33,684 nucleotides of DNA, from NCBI GenBank assembly GCA_002688265.1, contig NZCK01000007.1:1-33684 (forward strand), written 5' to 3'. The notes under the pieces were generated by a model, which was not told the origin of the DNA, made no database searches, and was given only the letters and a program-made list of their open reading frames with translations. Below, piece by piece: positions 15,901 to 26,006 of the stretch; within the stretch, counting starts at the first letter, position 1, and the number at the start of each line of letters is the position of its first letter. The translations under genes and the position numbers were made by a program. The stretch comes from an archaeon. Its GTDB lineage: Archaea; Nanobdellota; Nanobdellia; Woesearchaeales; GW2011-AR9.

Positions 15901-17382
15901 TTACATCGCATCAATATACTCTAATAATAATCTAACGCCAGCCCCAGTTCCACCTTTTGGTTTGTAATACTGCGCTTCCTTCAAAAAAGCGGTTCCGGCG
16001 ATATCAAGATGCGCCCAAGGAGTATTCTTCACAAAATGTTGCAAAAAGATACCAGCAGTAATAGTTCCAGAATCCCTACATTTACTAATATTTTTGACAT
16101 CAGCAATATCACTTTTCATTGTATCTTTGTAATCCTCCCAAAGTGGAAGCCGCCAAACACGATCACCAGAACGCTCACCTGCTTGAGAAAGCATAGTTGC
16201 CATTTCATCATTAGTTGTCATTAAACCGGTTGTCCAATAACCTAGCGCCACAACACAAGCACCAGTTAAAGTTGCCAAATCAATTATTTGATCTGGTTTA
16301 ATATTTTTTTCTGTAAAAGCTAAAGCGTCACTAAGCACAACTCGTCCTTCAGCATCAGTGTTCCCAATCTCAATAGTCTTGCCAGAATAAGTCTTAATAA
16401 TATCATCTGGACGATAAGCAAAAGCACTTGGCATGTTTTCAGCTGAAGCCACAACCGCTATAACTCGATGTTTCACACCTAAGGCTTTAGCGGCACTAAC
16501 TACTGACAAAGCTACAGCAGCACCAGACATATCACATTTCATGGTCTCCATATAACTGCCAGGCTTGATGTTTAAACCACCACTATCAAAAGTTATTCCT
16601 TTCCCAACAACAGCAAGTGATTTTTTAGCGCCTTTTGGATGATAATCAACAACAATCAAACGAGGTTTACGAGAACTTCCATTGCCTACAGCCAAAATAG
16701 CATTACATCCCATTCTTTTTAGAGCCTTCTCGTCGAAAACTGTCACCTTACAACCTTTGCCTTTAAGTTTTCTAGCTTCTTTAGCTAGTACCTCTGGATA
16801 CAAATCATTTGGAGGAGTGTTAACTAAATTCCTAGCATAGTTGGTAAACCTAGCTACAACTTCTGCTCGTTTGATTTCTTTTCTTTTTTCTGGAATTGCC
16901 TTTGCATCATTATTCCAAAGAAATACGTTTTTGATCTTAGATTTTCCATTCCCATTTTTTGATTTGTAATTATCAAAACTATAATCAGCAAGCAGTATTG
17001 CTTCGGCTACAGTAAAAGTCACATCTGGTATTTCTACTTGATTTAATAAACTAAGGTAAGAACTAGCCTTAGTTTGTTTTGCAGCTTTATGGGCTACAGC
17101 CACAGACCGACGTAATCTTTCACAATACAAATCTTTAGCTTTACCTAATCCTACTAAAATTACACTGCTTGCATTGATCTTGCCTAAACTAGATAGAACA
17201 TGAACTTTAGCTGCTTTAGCTTCAAAACTCTTTGATTTACATAGTCTTTGATATTCATCAATAAACTCTGAACCTAGTAAGGAAAGATACTGATTTGTTT
17301 TTTCGTCTTCAAAACATGGAATTAGGATCGCATCCACTTTTGCGTCATGGAGATTTTGTGGAAAAAAATTTATTTTTATCAT
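15901..17382 (-). CDS. pepA: leucyl aminopeptidase, M17 family
   Basis: VGKGITFDSGGLNIKPGSYMETMKCDMSGAA, NTDAEGRVVLSDAL, DLATLTGACVVALG. Confidence 0.95.
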   Translation of the reverse strand: MIKINFFPQNLHDAKVDAILIPCFEDEKTNQYLSLLGSEFIDEYQRLCKSKSFEAKAAKVHVLSSLGKINASSVILVGLGKAKDLYCERLRRSVAVAHKAAKQTKASSYLSLLNQVEIPDVTFTVAEAILLADYSFDNYKSKNGNGKSKIKNVFLWNNDAKAIPEKRKEIKRAEVVARFTNYARNLVNTPPNDLYPEVLAKEARKLKGKGCKVTVFDEKALKRMGCNAILAVGNGSSRKPRLIVVDYHPKGAKKSLAVVGKGITFDSGGLNIKPGSYMETMKCDMSGAAVALSVVSAAKALGVKHRVIAVVASAENMPSAFAYRPDDIIKTYSGKTIEIGNTDAEGRVVLSDALAFTEKNIKPDQIIDLATLTGACVVALGYWTTGLMTTNDEMATMLSQAGERSGDRVWRLPLWEDYKDTMKSDIADVKNISKCRDSGTITAGIFLQHFVKNTPWAHLDIAGTAFLKEAQYYKPKGGTGAGVRLLLEYIDAM

Positions 17383-17507
17383 CTAAAAATTAATTGTTGG
17401 AGTCTATTTAAAGATTGTTGTTTAAGGATACTTATGGAGAAAGAGAAAATAAATAAGATTTCAAAATAAAAAAATTAATTAAAACTTTCGACACAGACAC
17501 ACGTTTC

Positions 17508-18074
17508 TTATGCTTTGAGATTAATTACTTTAAACCCTGCCCCTTGCAAAGTGTCCTGATAATCGATTTGGGCACCAGTAATTTTCTTTAAACTTTCTTT
17601 GTTAATAATAATCTTAACACCTTGATCTTCTATTTCTAAATCCTGGTCTTCATTTGAGTCAACTAAATCCATCCCATACTTAAAACCAGAACAACCACCT
17701 GACAAAACTCTAATTTTAAGAGCATACTTATTATGAGAATTACAGAGTTCATGCAACTTGTCGGCTGCTTTCTTTGTTAATGTCAAAGTCAATTTTGTTT
17801 TGGAATCTGATTCTTCTGAATCTGTAGTTTCTGCTTTTTTTGCTGCTTGTTCTTTTTGAATCTCTGCATTAATTTTTTCCACAGCCTCATTTATTTCAGT
17901 ATCACCTAAACCGTGACCACGAAATCCATCACCAAGTGCTTCAAAGGGAGACACATGACAACCCACACAATGCACACCATAACCCAATAATATTTCTGCA
18001 GCCTTAGGACAACTTTCAATTATTTCACCAATTGCAGTTTCTTTTGTTATTGTTTTTGTCATAATTTTCTCCAT
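17508..18074 (-). CDS. DUF1858 domain fused to IscA/HesB-like (A-type carrier-like) domain
   Basis: N-term ITKETAIGEIIESCPKAAEILLGYGVHCVGCHVSPFEALGDGFRGHGL (DUF1858); C-term TLTKKAADKLHEL...LKIRVLSGGCSGFKYGMDLVD...GAQIDYQDTLQGAGFKVINLKA (HesB/IscA), lacking the terminal CxC. Confidence 0.85.
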   Translation of the reverse strand: MEKIMTKTITKETAIGEIIESCPKAAEILLGYGVHCVGCHVSPFEALGDGFRGHGLGDTEINEAVEKINAEIQKEQAAKKAETTDSEESDSKTKLTLTLTKKAADKLHELCNSHNKYALKIRVLSGGCSGFKYGMDLVDSNEDQDLEIEDQGVKIIINKESLKKITGAQIDYQDTLQGAGFKVINLKA

Positions 18075-18120
18075 AGCTTATTGATTAATATTAGTTATTT
18101 GATTTTTGTCTTTGATGTTT

Positions 18121-19275
18121 TTAATACTTTGCTTTGGAAACTTTTCTTAAAGAATTAATTGTTCGAATAAGTGTTTTAGCTACTAAATCTAAGTCTGTTG
18201 CCGTTGTACTTTCTCCTAAACTGATACGAATACTACTTTGTATACGATACTCATCTAAACCCATAGCCTCTAAGACATGAGAAGATTTGACTGTGCCTGC
18301 CGAACAAGCGCTCCCACTAGAGACAAAAATTCCTTGGCTGCTTAAAGTTAATACCAATGTCTCGGCATCGACACCTAAAAAAGAAAAATTGAGATTATTT
18401 GGAAGTCTTTTGCCCAAGTGTCCATTATAATAACTGTCAGGAATGGAATTAAGGATTTTATCTTTAAATTTTGTTTGCAAAACAGTTAAACGCTTTGATT
18501 CTTTTGTTTTTTCAAGTTCTGAAAGTTGTAAGCTTAAAGCAAAGCCAACAACCCCAGGAACATTCAAAGTTCCTGCCCGAAGTGCGTGTTCTTGCTTTCC
18601 ACCAAAAACTAAAGGCTTTATTTTTATTCCATCTTTAATGTAAAGAAGAGCTATTCCCTTGGGACCATATATTTTGCTAGAGTTAAGTGTCAATAAGTCA
18701 ACACCTAGTTTTTTAACATTGATATCTAAATAATTTGGTGCTTGACAAGCGTCAACATGAAAAAGCAATTTATAACGAGTTGTGACTTTGGAAATTTCTT
18801 TAATAGGATTAATGGTTCCAACTTCGTTGTTGGCGTACACAAGTGAGACCAAAATTGTGTTCTCTTGAATAGCTGATTCAACTTGACTAGCAGAAATTAA
18901 TCCAGTGCTGCTAGGATCCAAATAAGTTACTTGAAAACCTTGACCTTCCAACCATTCTGAGCAGCGTAAAGTAGCTGCATGTTCAGCTCGACTGGTAATT
19001 ATATGCCCCTTGCCTTTGGCTCTCGCAATCCCTTGAATTGCTAAATTAATACTCTCGCTCCCACAACTTGTAAAAACTATTTCTGAATTATCACAATCTA
19101 AAATCCTTGCAATCTTGTTTCTGGCTGTAGCCACTGCTAAACCAGCTTCTTCACCAAACTTATGAATACTACTAGGATTTGCAAACTGTTTTGAAAAATA
19201 AGGTTTCATTTCAGCAAGCACTTCTTTTCTTACAGGAGTAGCAGCAGCATAATCCAAATATATTGATTTTGACAT
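18121..19275 (-). CDS. cysteine desulfurase, NifS/IscS type
   Basis: YLDYAAATPVRKEVL, NSSKIYGPKGIALLYI, SSGSACSAG catalytic loop. Confidence 0.93.
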   Translation of the reverse strand: MSKSIYLDYAAATPVRKEVLAEMKPYFSKQFANPSSIHKFGEEAGLAVATARNKIARILDCDNSEIVFTSCGSESINLAIQGIARAKGKGHIITSRAEHAATLRCSEWLEGQGFQVTYLDPSSTGLISASQVESAIQENTILVSLVYANNEVGTINPIKEISKVTTRYKLLFHVDACQAPNYLDINVKKLGVDLLTLNSSKIYGPKGIALLYIKDGIKIKPLVFGGKQEHALRAGTLNVPGVVGFALSLQLSELEKTKESKRLTVLQTKFKDKILNSIPDSYYNGHLGKRLPNNLNFSFLGVDAETLVLTLSSQGIFVSSGSACSAGTVKSSHVLEAMGLDEYRIQSSIRISLGESTTATDLDLVAKTLIRTINSLRKVSKAKY

Positions 19276-19451
19276 TGAAGAGTTATTCTTGCTCTCTTTT
19301 AATTAATTTTTCTAATTATTTTTGAGATAAACGGTTTCTCTTATTTCTTTTACTATTTTAGAAAAAACAGACAAAAAATAATTAAATGATAAGAGATTTC
19401 ATAAATACATTGGAGTTAATAGATTTTTACAACTAATAGGAGGGGTTTGAT

Positions 19452-20378
19452 ATGAAGAAAAAAATTGGATTAATAATAGTATTTTCTATGATAGTTGGTT
19501 TGCTTGCAAGTCTCGCATTAGCAACACCATTACTTGACAATGATATGTTAAATGAAATCGTTGAGATCGAATCAAATAACATTGGATTTGAATTGCCTGG
19601 GGGATATGAACCTAGTGGGGCAGTGTGGAATCCTTTGCAAGAAAAACTGTACATTGTAAGTGATGATGGTGAAATTAGTTCAATGGATTCAAATGGAGAA
19701 AATTTGGAAAATTTTTATGTGGGTGGAGATCTAGAAGGCGTAACCATCACAAAGCCTAGACGAGATTACCTTTATGTGCTGGTAGAAAGCCCAGATACAA
19801 TTAAAGAATTTTCTTTGGAAACTGAATCTTTCACAGGTAAACAATGGACATTAACCAGTTGGCTTCACGGATCAGATAACCAAGGCGCAGAAGCTATTAC
19901 ATGGATTCCAAAAAGACATCACAACTTTGATGTCTCTGGCGGCGTGTTTGCAGTGGGACTGCAAGAAGATGGAAAAGTATATTTTTTCTCAGTTGACTTA
20001 AGATCAAGTGAATCTGTAGAATATTTAGATTCAATGAACATTGAATTTGAAGGAAGGACAATTGGGTCTGATATCTCAGGAATGCAGTATAACAGAGTTT
20101 CAAGAACATTGTTTGTGATTGCAGATTCTTACAACTCATTGGTGGGTTTACAATTAGATCGAGACAGTGGTGAATGGGAAGAAGTTGCAGAATATTCTTT
20201 GCCAGGAAATAACCAAGAAGGAATCACTTTTATGTTGAATGGAGATGATGCAACTGGATCAATGTTTGTAGCTGAAGATGACGAAGAATTATATCGTTAT
20301 GATGTCTCCATTGTTGATAACATTATCGAAGAATATGTCTTAGATTGGTTTGAAAGTTTGACTGGACATAGAAGATAA
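19452..20378 (+). CDS. secreted SdiA-regulated/esterase-like beta-propeller protein
   Basis: Signal peptide; EPSGAVWNPLQEKLYIVSDDGEIS, DLEGVTI, DISGMQYNRVSRTLFVIAD, NQEGITF...MFVAEDDEELYRY; SD AGGAGGGG upstream. Confidence 0.75.
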   Translation: MKKKIGLIIVFSMIVGLLASLALATPLLDNDMLNEIVEIESNNIGFELPGGYEPSGAVWNPLQEKLYIVSDDGEISSMDSNGENLENFYVGGDLEGVTITKPRRDYLYVLVESPDTIKEFSLETESFTGKQWTLTSWLHGSDNQGAEAITWIPKRHHNFDVSGGVFAVGLQEDGKVYFFSVDLRSSESVEYLDSMNIEFEGRTIGSDISGMQYNRVSRTLFVIADSYNSLVGLQLDRDSGEWEEVAEYSLPGNNQEGITFMLNGDDATGSMFVAEDDEELYRYDVSIVDNIIEEYVLDWFESLTGHRR

Positions 20379-20407
20379 TTTTTTGTTTTTATTTTTTTAA
20401 TTATTTC

Positions 20408-20698
20408 TTACATTCCCAACATATCTCTTAGCTCATCTGTTGGTTTCCAAGGAGGATCAAAAACTACATCTATGTCAACTTTGGTGGCACCCTTGTACTT
20501 AATCATTTGCTTAAGGTCTTCAATCATCTCCGGGCCGAAAGGACAAGTTGGTGAAGTGAAAGTTATTTTTAGATGCACTGTGTTTTCGTCTACAATATCT
20601 ATTTGATAAATCAACCCCAAAGACCAAACATCTATTCCTAATTCAGGATCTTCATAATGTTTACAAACTTCGATTACTTGCTCTTTTGTTATTGCCAT
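20408..20698 (-). CDS. sufT: DUF59/MIP18 family Fe-S assembly protein (SufT/PaaD-like)
   Basis: EDPELGIDVWSLGLIYQIDI...LKITFTSPTCPFGPEM...VDIDVVFDPPW. Confidence 0.9.
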   Translation of the reverse strand: MAITKEQVIEVCKHYEDPELGIDVWSLGLIYQIDIVDENTVHLKITFTSPTCPFGPEMIEDLKQMIKYKGATKVDIDVVFDPPWKPTDELRDMLGM

Positions 20699-20713
20699 TT
20701 TATTAATTTATTA

Positions 20714-21496
20714 TTAATTATTTGATTGCTCGTTAACAAACTGATTAAAACCCTTCTCTTGAATCTTTTTTGCAAGCTCCTTAGATCCTTGCTGAATAAT
20801 TTTCCCATTACAAAGAACCGTAACTTTATCTGGAGATAGCTCCCTCATGAAATGTTCATAATGCGTGATTAAAATTATTCCCATAGGTGAATCTTTTCTT
20901 GCAATATGAATTGCTTTAGCAACAGCCTTAATCCCATCTACATCTAAACCGGAATCTGTCTCATCTAAAATCGCAAACACAGGCTTCAGAAGTAAAAGTT
21001 GTAACATTTCACTTCGTTTTTTTTCTCCACCACTAAAACCAGAGTTTAAATCTCGAGTTCGAAATTTAGGATCCATGTCAAGCAGTTCCATCTTTTCTTT
21101 TAATAATTTGTAAGAATCTATCACAGAAAGTTTTTCTTGTCCTTCACGCTCACGCTTCGTGTTAATTGCCTCCCTTAAAAAATTGCTAATTGTTACACCA
21201 GCAACTTCTGCAGGATACTGAAACGAAAGAAATAAACCTAAATCAGCTCGTTCTTTAACGGAATAATTTGTTATATCTTGACCATTAAATAAAATCTTCC
21301 CTTTAGTGATTTTGTATTTTGGATGACCCATAATCGCGTTAGCTAAAGTGCTCTTGCCAGAACCATTAGGACCCATGATAGCGTGAACATTACCTGATTC
21401 GAAATCAAGAGTAATGCCATGCAAAATCTCTTTTCCTTCAACTTCGACATGAAGATTCTTAATTTTCAAAGTTTGTATTTCTTTTGTAGTTTCCAT
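20714..21496 (-). CDS. sufC: Fe-S cluster assembly ATPase SufC
   Basis: IMGPNGSGKSTLANAIMGHPKY (Walker A), LFLSFQYPAEVAGVTISNFLR, FSGGEKKRSEMLQLLLLKPVFAILDETDSGLDVD. Confidence 0.96.
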   Translation of the reverse strand: METTKEIQTLKIKNLHVEVEGKEILHGITLDFESGNVHAIMGPNGSGKSTLANAIMGHPKYKITKGKILFNGQDITNYSVKERADLGLFLSFQYPAEVAGVTISNFLREAINTKREREGQEKLSVIDSYKLLKEKMELLDMDPKFRTRDLNSGFSGGEKKRSEMLQLLLLKPVFAILDETDSGLDVDGIKAVAKAIHIARKDSPMGIILITHYEHFMRELSPDKVTVLCNGKIIQQGSKELAKKIQEKGFNQFVNEQSNN

Positions 21497-21533
21497 TTTT
21501 GTTTATGATATTTTGTACATTTATTATTAATGA

Positions 21534-21944
21534 TTATTCTAAAGCTTTTTTTAATGTAGTTAATGACAATAAAGCGCATTTTCTTCGAGTGTGGCTGATT
21601 GGAATTCCCAGTAGTTCATAAATGTCAGACTCTGTAAGTTTTAATGCATCAGTTACTTTCTTTCCTTTAATTGCATCTGTTAAAAGTGAAATAGATGCTT
21701 GCGAAATTGCACACCCATCACCTTCAAAACTAACATCAGTTATTGTATCGTTTGTTACATGTAGATAAATTACTATATGATCACCACACATTGGATTGAT
21801 TCCTTTTTCTGTGTGAGTTGAATTTTTAAGCTTACACTTGTTGTGCGGGTTTTTATAGTGATCAATAATATTCTCTTTGTAAATTTCTTGCTCTTCAGTG
21901 AGCTGGTCTTGTTCTGACATATCCGTAGGATTGCTTATTTGCAT
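21534..21944 (-). CDS. sufU: SufU/NifU-like scaffold or sulfur-relay protein
   Basis: HYKNPHNKCKL, NPMCGDHIVIYL, FEGDGCAISQASISLLTDAIKGK, RRKCALLSLTTLKKAL. Confidence 0.92.
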   Translation of the reverse strand: MQISNPTDMSEQDQLTEEQEIYKENIIDHYKNPHNKCKLKNSTHTEKGINPMCGDHIVIYLHVTNDTITDVSFEGDGCAISQASISLLTDAIKGKKVTDALKLTESDIYELLGIPISHTRRKCALLSLTTLKKALE

Positions 21945-23188
21945 TATCTTTTATCTCCGGTTGATACTTTGAATATTTTCTGAGCTTCTTGAACTCCTTT
22001 GATTAATTTATCTATATCTTCTTTACTATTGTAAACATACAAGGATGCGCGACTAGCCCCATTAAAACCTAATTTTTGAAACAAAGGCATAGCACAATGA
22101 TGACCTCCTCGAATTGCAACACCTTGACTGTTAAGTATTTCTCCTACATCATGTGGATGTATTCCCTCAACAATAAATGAAAAAATCGGGGCACGCATTT
22201 TTGTGTTTGCTGAGCCTAATATTTTGACACCAGGAATTTTGCTTAATTTTTCTAACCCATAATTTGTTAGTTCTTGCATCTGTTTCTCAACATTTCGCAT
22301 TCCAATTTTTGTTAAATATTGGATCGCGGCAGCTAAACCTACTGCTCCTGCTACATTTGGTGTGCCAGCCTCAAACTTGTAAGGGATATCATTCCAAGTA
22401 GATTCTTTCTTTGTAACTTCCAAAATCATTCCACCACCAGTGTGAGATGGAGGAAGTTGTTTTAGAAGTTTAGACTTGCCAAACAAAACACCTACTCCCA
22501 TTGGACCTAAGGTTTTGTGTCCAGAAAATGCTAAAAAGTCACAACCTAAGTCTTTAACATCAACTGTTATGTGTGGCACAGATTGAGCAGCGTCAACCAC
22601 AACTAAAGTATTAGGGTTGATACTACGGATGGTTTGAATTATTTCTTTAACTGGATTAATTGTTCCTAAAACATTGGAAACATGAGTCAAGGAAACTATT
22701 TTAGTTTTATTTGAGATTAATTGAGGCAACGTCGTTAGATCTAAACGATAATCAGAATTTATTGGAAGCCATTTGATTATTGCTCCTGTTTGTTTTGCAA
22801 TAAGTTGCCAAGGCACAATATTAGAATGATGCTCCATTTCTGTTAGAATAATTTCATCACCTTCTTTCAGTTTTGATCTTAGTGACAAAGCTAACTTGTT
22901 AAGTGCATCAGTTGTACCACTTGTGAAAATAATTTCTTCTGTTTTGGCATTGATGAATTTAGCTACAACACCCCTGGCATGTTCATACTGAATAGTTGCT
23001 CTACTGGCTAATTCATGAACGCTACGGTGCGTGTTGGAATTGCTGGTTTGATAGTACTTATTTATTGCATCAATTACTACTTGCGGTTTTTGTGTGGTAG
23101 CTCCGTTATCTAAATAGCATAATGGTTTCCCTTTGACTGTTTGCTTCAAAATTGGAAAATCTTTTTTGATTTGGTCTGCTGTTTTCAT
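21944..23188 (-). CDS. sufS: cysteine desulfurase SufS
   Basis: CYLDNGATTQKPQVVIDA, FTSGTTDALN, FSGHKTLGPMGVGVLFG, RGGHHCAMPL. Confidence 0.95.
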   Translation of the reverse strand: MKTADQIKKDFPILKQTVKGKPLCYLDNGATTQKPQVVIDAINKYYQTSNSNTHRSVHELASRATIQYEHARGVVAKFINAKTEEIIFTSGTTDALNKLALSLRSKLKEGDEIILTEMEHHSNIVPWQLIAKQTGAIIKWLPINSDYRLDLTTLPQLISNKTKIVSLTHVSNVLGTINPVKEIIQTIRSINPNTLVVVDAAQSVPHITVDVKDLGCDFLAFSGHKTLGPMGVGVLFGKSKLLKQLPPSHTGGGMILEVTKKESTWNDIPYKFEAGTPNVAGAVGLAAAIQYLTKIGMRNVEKQMQELTNYGLEKLSKIPGVKILGSANTKMRAPIFSFIVEGIHPHDVGEILNSQGVAIRGGHHCAMPLFQKLGFNGASRASLYVYNSKEDIDKLIKGVQEAQKIFKVSTGDKR

Positions 23189-23943
23189 TTTAGATTTATA
23201 CCTAATTTTTGATTGATTGATTTATCTACTTCTTGATAAATTTCTGGTTCTGCTTGCTTTATTGATATTAATTCTTGCATTAAAAGGCCATGTAAAACCA
23301 TGGATTTGGCAGTTGCTTCTGCTATTCCTCGAGATTGCAGGTAAAATATATTTTCCTCTTCTACTCGTCCAATTGCTACACCATGACTACAAACCACAGT
23401 ATCACTTTGAACATCTAATATTGGAAGAGCTTTACATTTTGTATTGTCTCCTTGAGTTAAACATTTCATGTTTTGATGGCTTTCAATATTTTTAATATTT
23501 TTTGGTACTGAGATCTTTGCAATAAAATCTGCTTTTGAATTTTCTTGTAAAACTCCTCTGCAGATGAGATCCCCTTTAGTGTTGTCTGCATGATGCCAAA
23601 CCTTTGTTTTAATTGTGATCTCTTCATCCTTAGATCCAAAAAAGATTACTGTGCTTTTAGCAGACGAATTGTTACCTTTGAGATATATTTCTTGATCCAA
23701 TGAAAAAATTCCTTCTGTTATAATTATATCAATAACATTTAGATTACTGTTCTCTTTTAAAGTGAAATTGGTTTTGATCGTTTTTTCTAATTGATCTTTT
23801 GATTCATGAATTAGGATAATTGTTGCTTTAGAATTTTTGTTTAATTTAATCTCTAGTGTCTTGAAATCCTTTGGAAGTTCATCTACTCTGATTACTTTAA
23901 ATTCTGAAGTGTTCTCTTCAATTATAAATTCTACTTTTGACAT
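23185..23943 (-). CDS. sufD: SufD-like Fe-S assembly protein
   Basis: C-terminal LPILDVQSDTVVCSHGVAIGRVEEENIFYLQSRGIAEATAKSMVLHGLL is SufB/D core; short version. Confidence 0.88.
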   Translation of the reverse strand: MSKVEFIIEENTSEFKVIRVDELPKDFKTLEIKLNKNSKATIILIHESKDQLEKTIKTNFTLKENSNLNVIDIIITEGIFSLDQEIYLKGNNSSAKSTVIFFGSKDEEITIKTKVWHHADNTKGDLICRGVLQENSKADFIAKISVPKNIKNIESHQNMKCLTQGDNTKCKALPILDVQSDTVVCSHGVAIGRVEEENIFYLQSRGIAEATAKSMVLHGLLMQELISIKQAEPEIYQEVDKSINQKLGINLK

Positions 23944-23953
23944 TTTTATTTTA

Positions 23954-25393
23954 TTACATCCCTTCTACTTCTAACTCAATTAATTTGTTTAATTCAATTG
24001 CATACTCCAAAGGGAGAGCTTTTACTATCGGTGAAATAAATCCCCCCACAATTACTTTGATTGCCTGTTCTTCAGAGAGGCCTCTGCTTTGCAAGTAAAA
24101 TAATTGCTCCTCACTAACTTTACTGACACTAGCTTCGTGACCGACCCTGCTTGTTGGGGAATTAATAGACATGGCGGGGAAGGTTTTTGATACTGACTTG
24201 TCATCTAATAAAAGCGCGTCACATTGAACATTGCTTTTGATATTTTTTGCGTTAGGTGTAACTTTAACCAATCCTCTGTAACTTGAAATTCCCCCATCTT
24301 TACTAATGCTCTTTGCTTTGATAATTGAAGTTGTATTGCTTGCAGCGTGAATCACTTTACTCCCTGTATCTTGATCTTGCTCATTTCCAGCAAAGGCTAT
24401 TCCTAAACTTTCACTGTGAGCATTTTCCCCGATAAGAATTGAACAAGGATAAAGCATAGTTTTTTGGCTTCCCATATTGCCATTAGTCCAGATCATTTTA
24501 GCATTTCTGTTTACCAATGCCCGTTTAGTGTTTAAATTGTAAACATTTCTGCTCCAATTTTCAATACTGGTATAACGCATTGTGGCTCCTTCCTTCACGA
24601 AAATTTCAACACAACCTGCATGTAAGCTGCTTTGTTGGTATCTAGGACTAGAACAACCTTCAATGTAATGCAATTCTGCACCCTCATCAACAATAATTAA
24701 GGTGTGTTCAAACTGTCCTCCTTGTTTACCATTCATTCGAAAATAAGCTTGCAAAGGAAGATCAACTTTGATGTTTTTTGGAATGTAAATAAATGTCCCT
24801 CCACTCCAAACCGCAGCATGCAACATGACAAATTTGTGGTCGTTAACAGGAATGCAACTAGTCATAAAATGTTTTTTTACTAAGTCTGGGTATTTGTGGA
24901 TTGCCACATCCATGTTTTCAAAAATAACTCCTTGGTCTTTTAGTTTCTTTTGAAGATTGTGATAAACCATTCCACTATCATACTGAGCACCAACTCCTGC
25001 TAAAGCTTTTTTCTCGGCTTCAGGAATTCCTAATTTTTCAAAAGTTTCTTTAATTTCGTCAGGTACTTGATCCCAAGAATTTGTTTCGGTTGCGTTAGGG
25101 TCAATAAAATATATTATTTTGTTGAGGTCGAGTTCGCTTAAATCTGGACCCCAAGTAGGGATTGCTGTTTTCTGAAAAAGTTTGAAAGCCTTTAATCGTA
25201 TATTTAACATCCACTCTGGTTCCTGTTTTGTATTAGAGATTAACCTTACAATCTGTTCATTAATCCCTGGATTAGCTATGAATTTAGGGCTGTGGTCATC
25301 AGCTGTGTCATAGATGTCTCTATTGATGTCTACATTTATCGTTTTAGATTTATGTTCTTTACCCTTTGATTTTTTATTTGAAGAATTTGACAT
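23954..25393 (-). CDS. sufB: Fe-S cluster assembly protein SufB
   Basis: EPEWMLNIRLKAFKLF, WSGGTFIYIPKNIKVDLPLQAYFRMN, EGCSSPRYQQSSLHAGCVEIFVKEGA, VGHEASVSKVSEEQLFYLQSRGLSEEQA. Confidence 0.97.
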   Translation of the reverse strand: MSNSSNKKSKGKEHKSKTINVDINRDIYDTADDHSPKFIANPGINEQIVRLISNTKQEPEWMLNIRLKAFKLFQKTAIPTWGPDLSELDLNKIIYFIDPNATETNSWDQVPDEIKETFEKLGIPEAEKKALAGVGAQYDSGMVYHNLQKKLKDQGVIFENMDVAIHKYPDLVKKHFMTSCIPVNDHKFVMLHAAVWSGGTFIYIPKNIKVDLPLQAYFRMNGKQGGQFEHTLIIVDEGAELHYIEGCSSPRYQQSSLHAGCVEIFVKEGATMRYTSIENWSRNVYNLNTKRALVNRNAKMIWTNGNMGSQKTMLYPCSILIGENAHSESLGIAFAGNEQDQDTGSKVIHAASNTTSIIKAKSISKDGGISSYRGLVKVTPNAKNIKSNVQCDALLLDDKSVSKTFPAMSINSPTSRVGHEASVSKVSEEQLFYLQSRGLSEEQAIKVIVGGFISPIVKALPLEYAIELNKLIELEVEGM

Positions 25394-25412
25394 AGTTATA
25401 CCTTAAATTTAG

Positions 25413-25832
25413 TTAATTATCAGAATCGCAAATGTTATCTTTTGTTTCTTTGCAAATACTATCACACTGATTATTGCATGGACGATCAGCTTCGCATAAG
25501 TTGGTGTTCTCTGCATAGATTTTACAGAGTAATCCAGAATCTTTTACCAATTTGTTCAATCTCAAAATTTCGGAAGTTAAAGTTTTATTTTCTTTTGCAA
25601 CTTTCTCAACAGCGATAGCTATTTGCTCTTTTATCTGAGGTGTTTCTAAAATGTCATAACCTGCCCGTTTAGATTTTTTGTAATGAGAAATACTGGCCTC
25701 AGTTATCCCCATGATCTTAGCAACTTCTTTTTGAGTCATTCTTTTTTTGATTAAGGCTAAAGCTATTTGTTTGCGAATCGCTGGCAAGACATACCAAACT
25801 TCAATTTCTTGTGGATAAGTTACTTTTCTCAT
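25413..25832 (-). CDS. HTH transcriptional regulator with Cys-rich C-terminus, head of the suf block
   Basis: MTQKEVAKIMGITEASISHYKKSKRAGYD HTH; C-terminal C-x9-C-x5-C-x3-C-x3-C-x7-C. Confidence 0.8.
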   Translation of the reverse strand: MRKVTYPQEIEVWYVLPAIRKQIALALIKKRMTQKEVAKIMGITEASISHYKKSKRAGYDILETPQIKEQIAIAVEKVAKENKTLTSEILRLNKLVKDSGLLCKIYAENTNLCEADRPCNNQCDSICKETKDNICDSDN

Positions 25833-26006
25833 TTTTTTTTCCTTTTTTTACCGAATAGGGCAAGCATAACACCTCCCTCTTGTGGTTTTGAAAGATAAAC
25901 AACACGATTGAGTAGATTCCTTTACCCTGGTGTTATTGATTTCTTCAATACTTATCACTTTTTAAAGACCCCTTGGTGTTTTATTAACTATTGTTAATTT
26001 ATAAGG

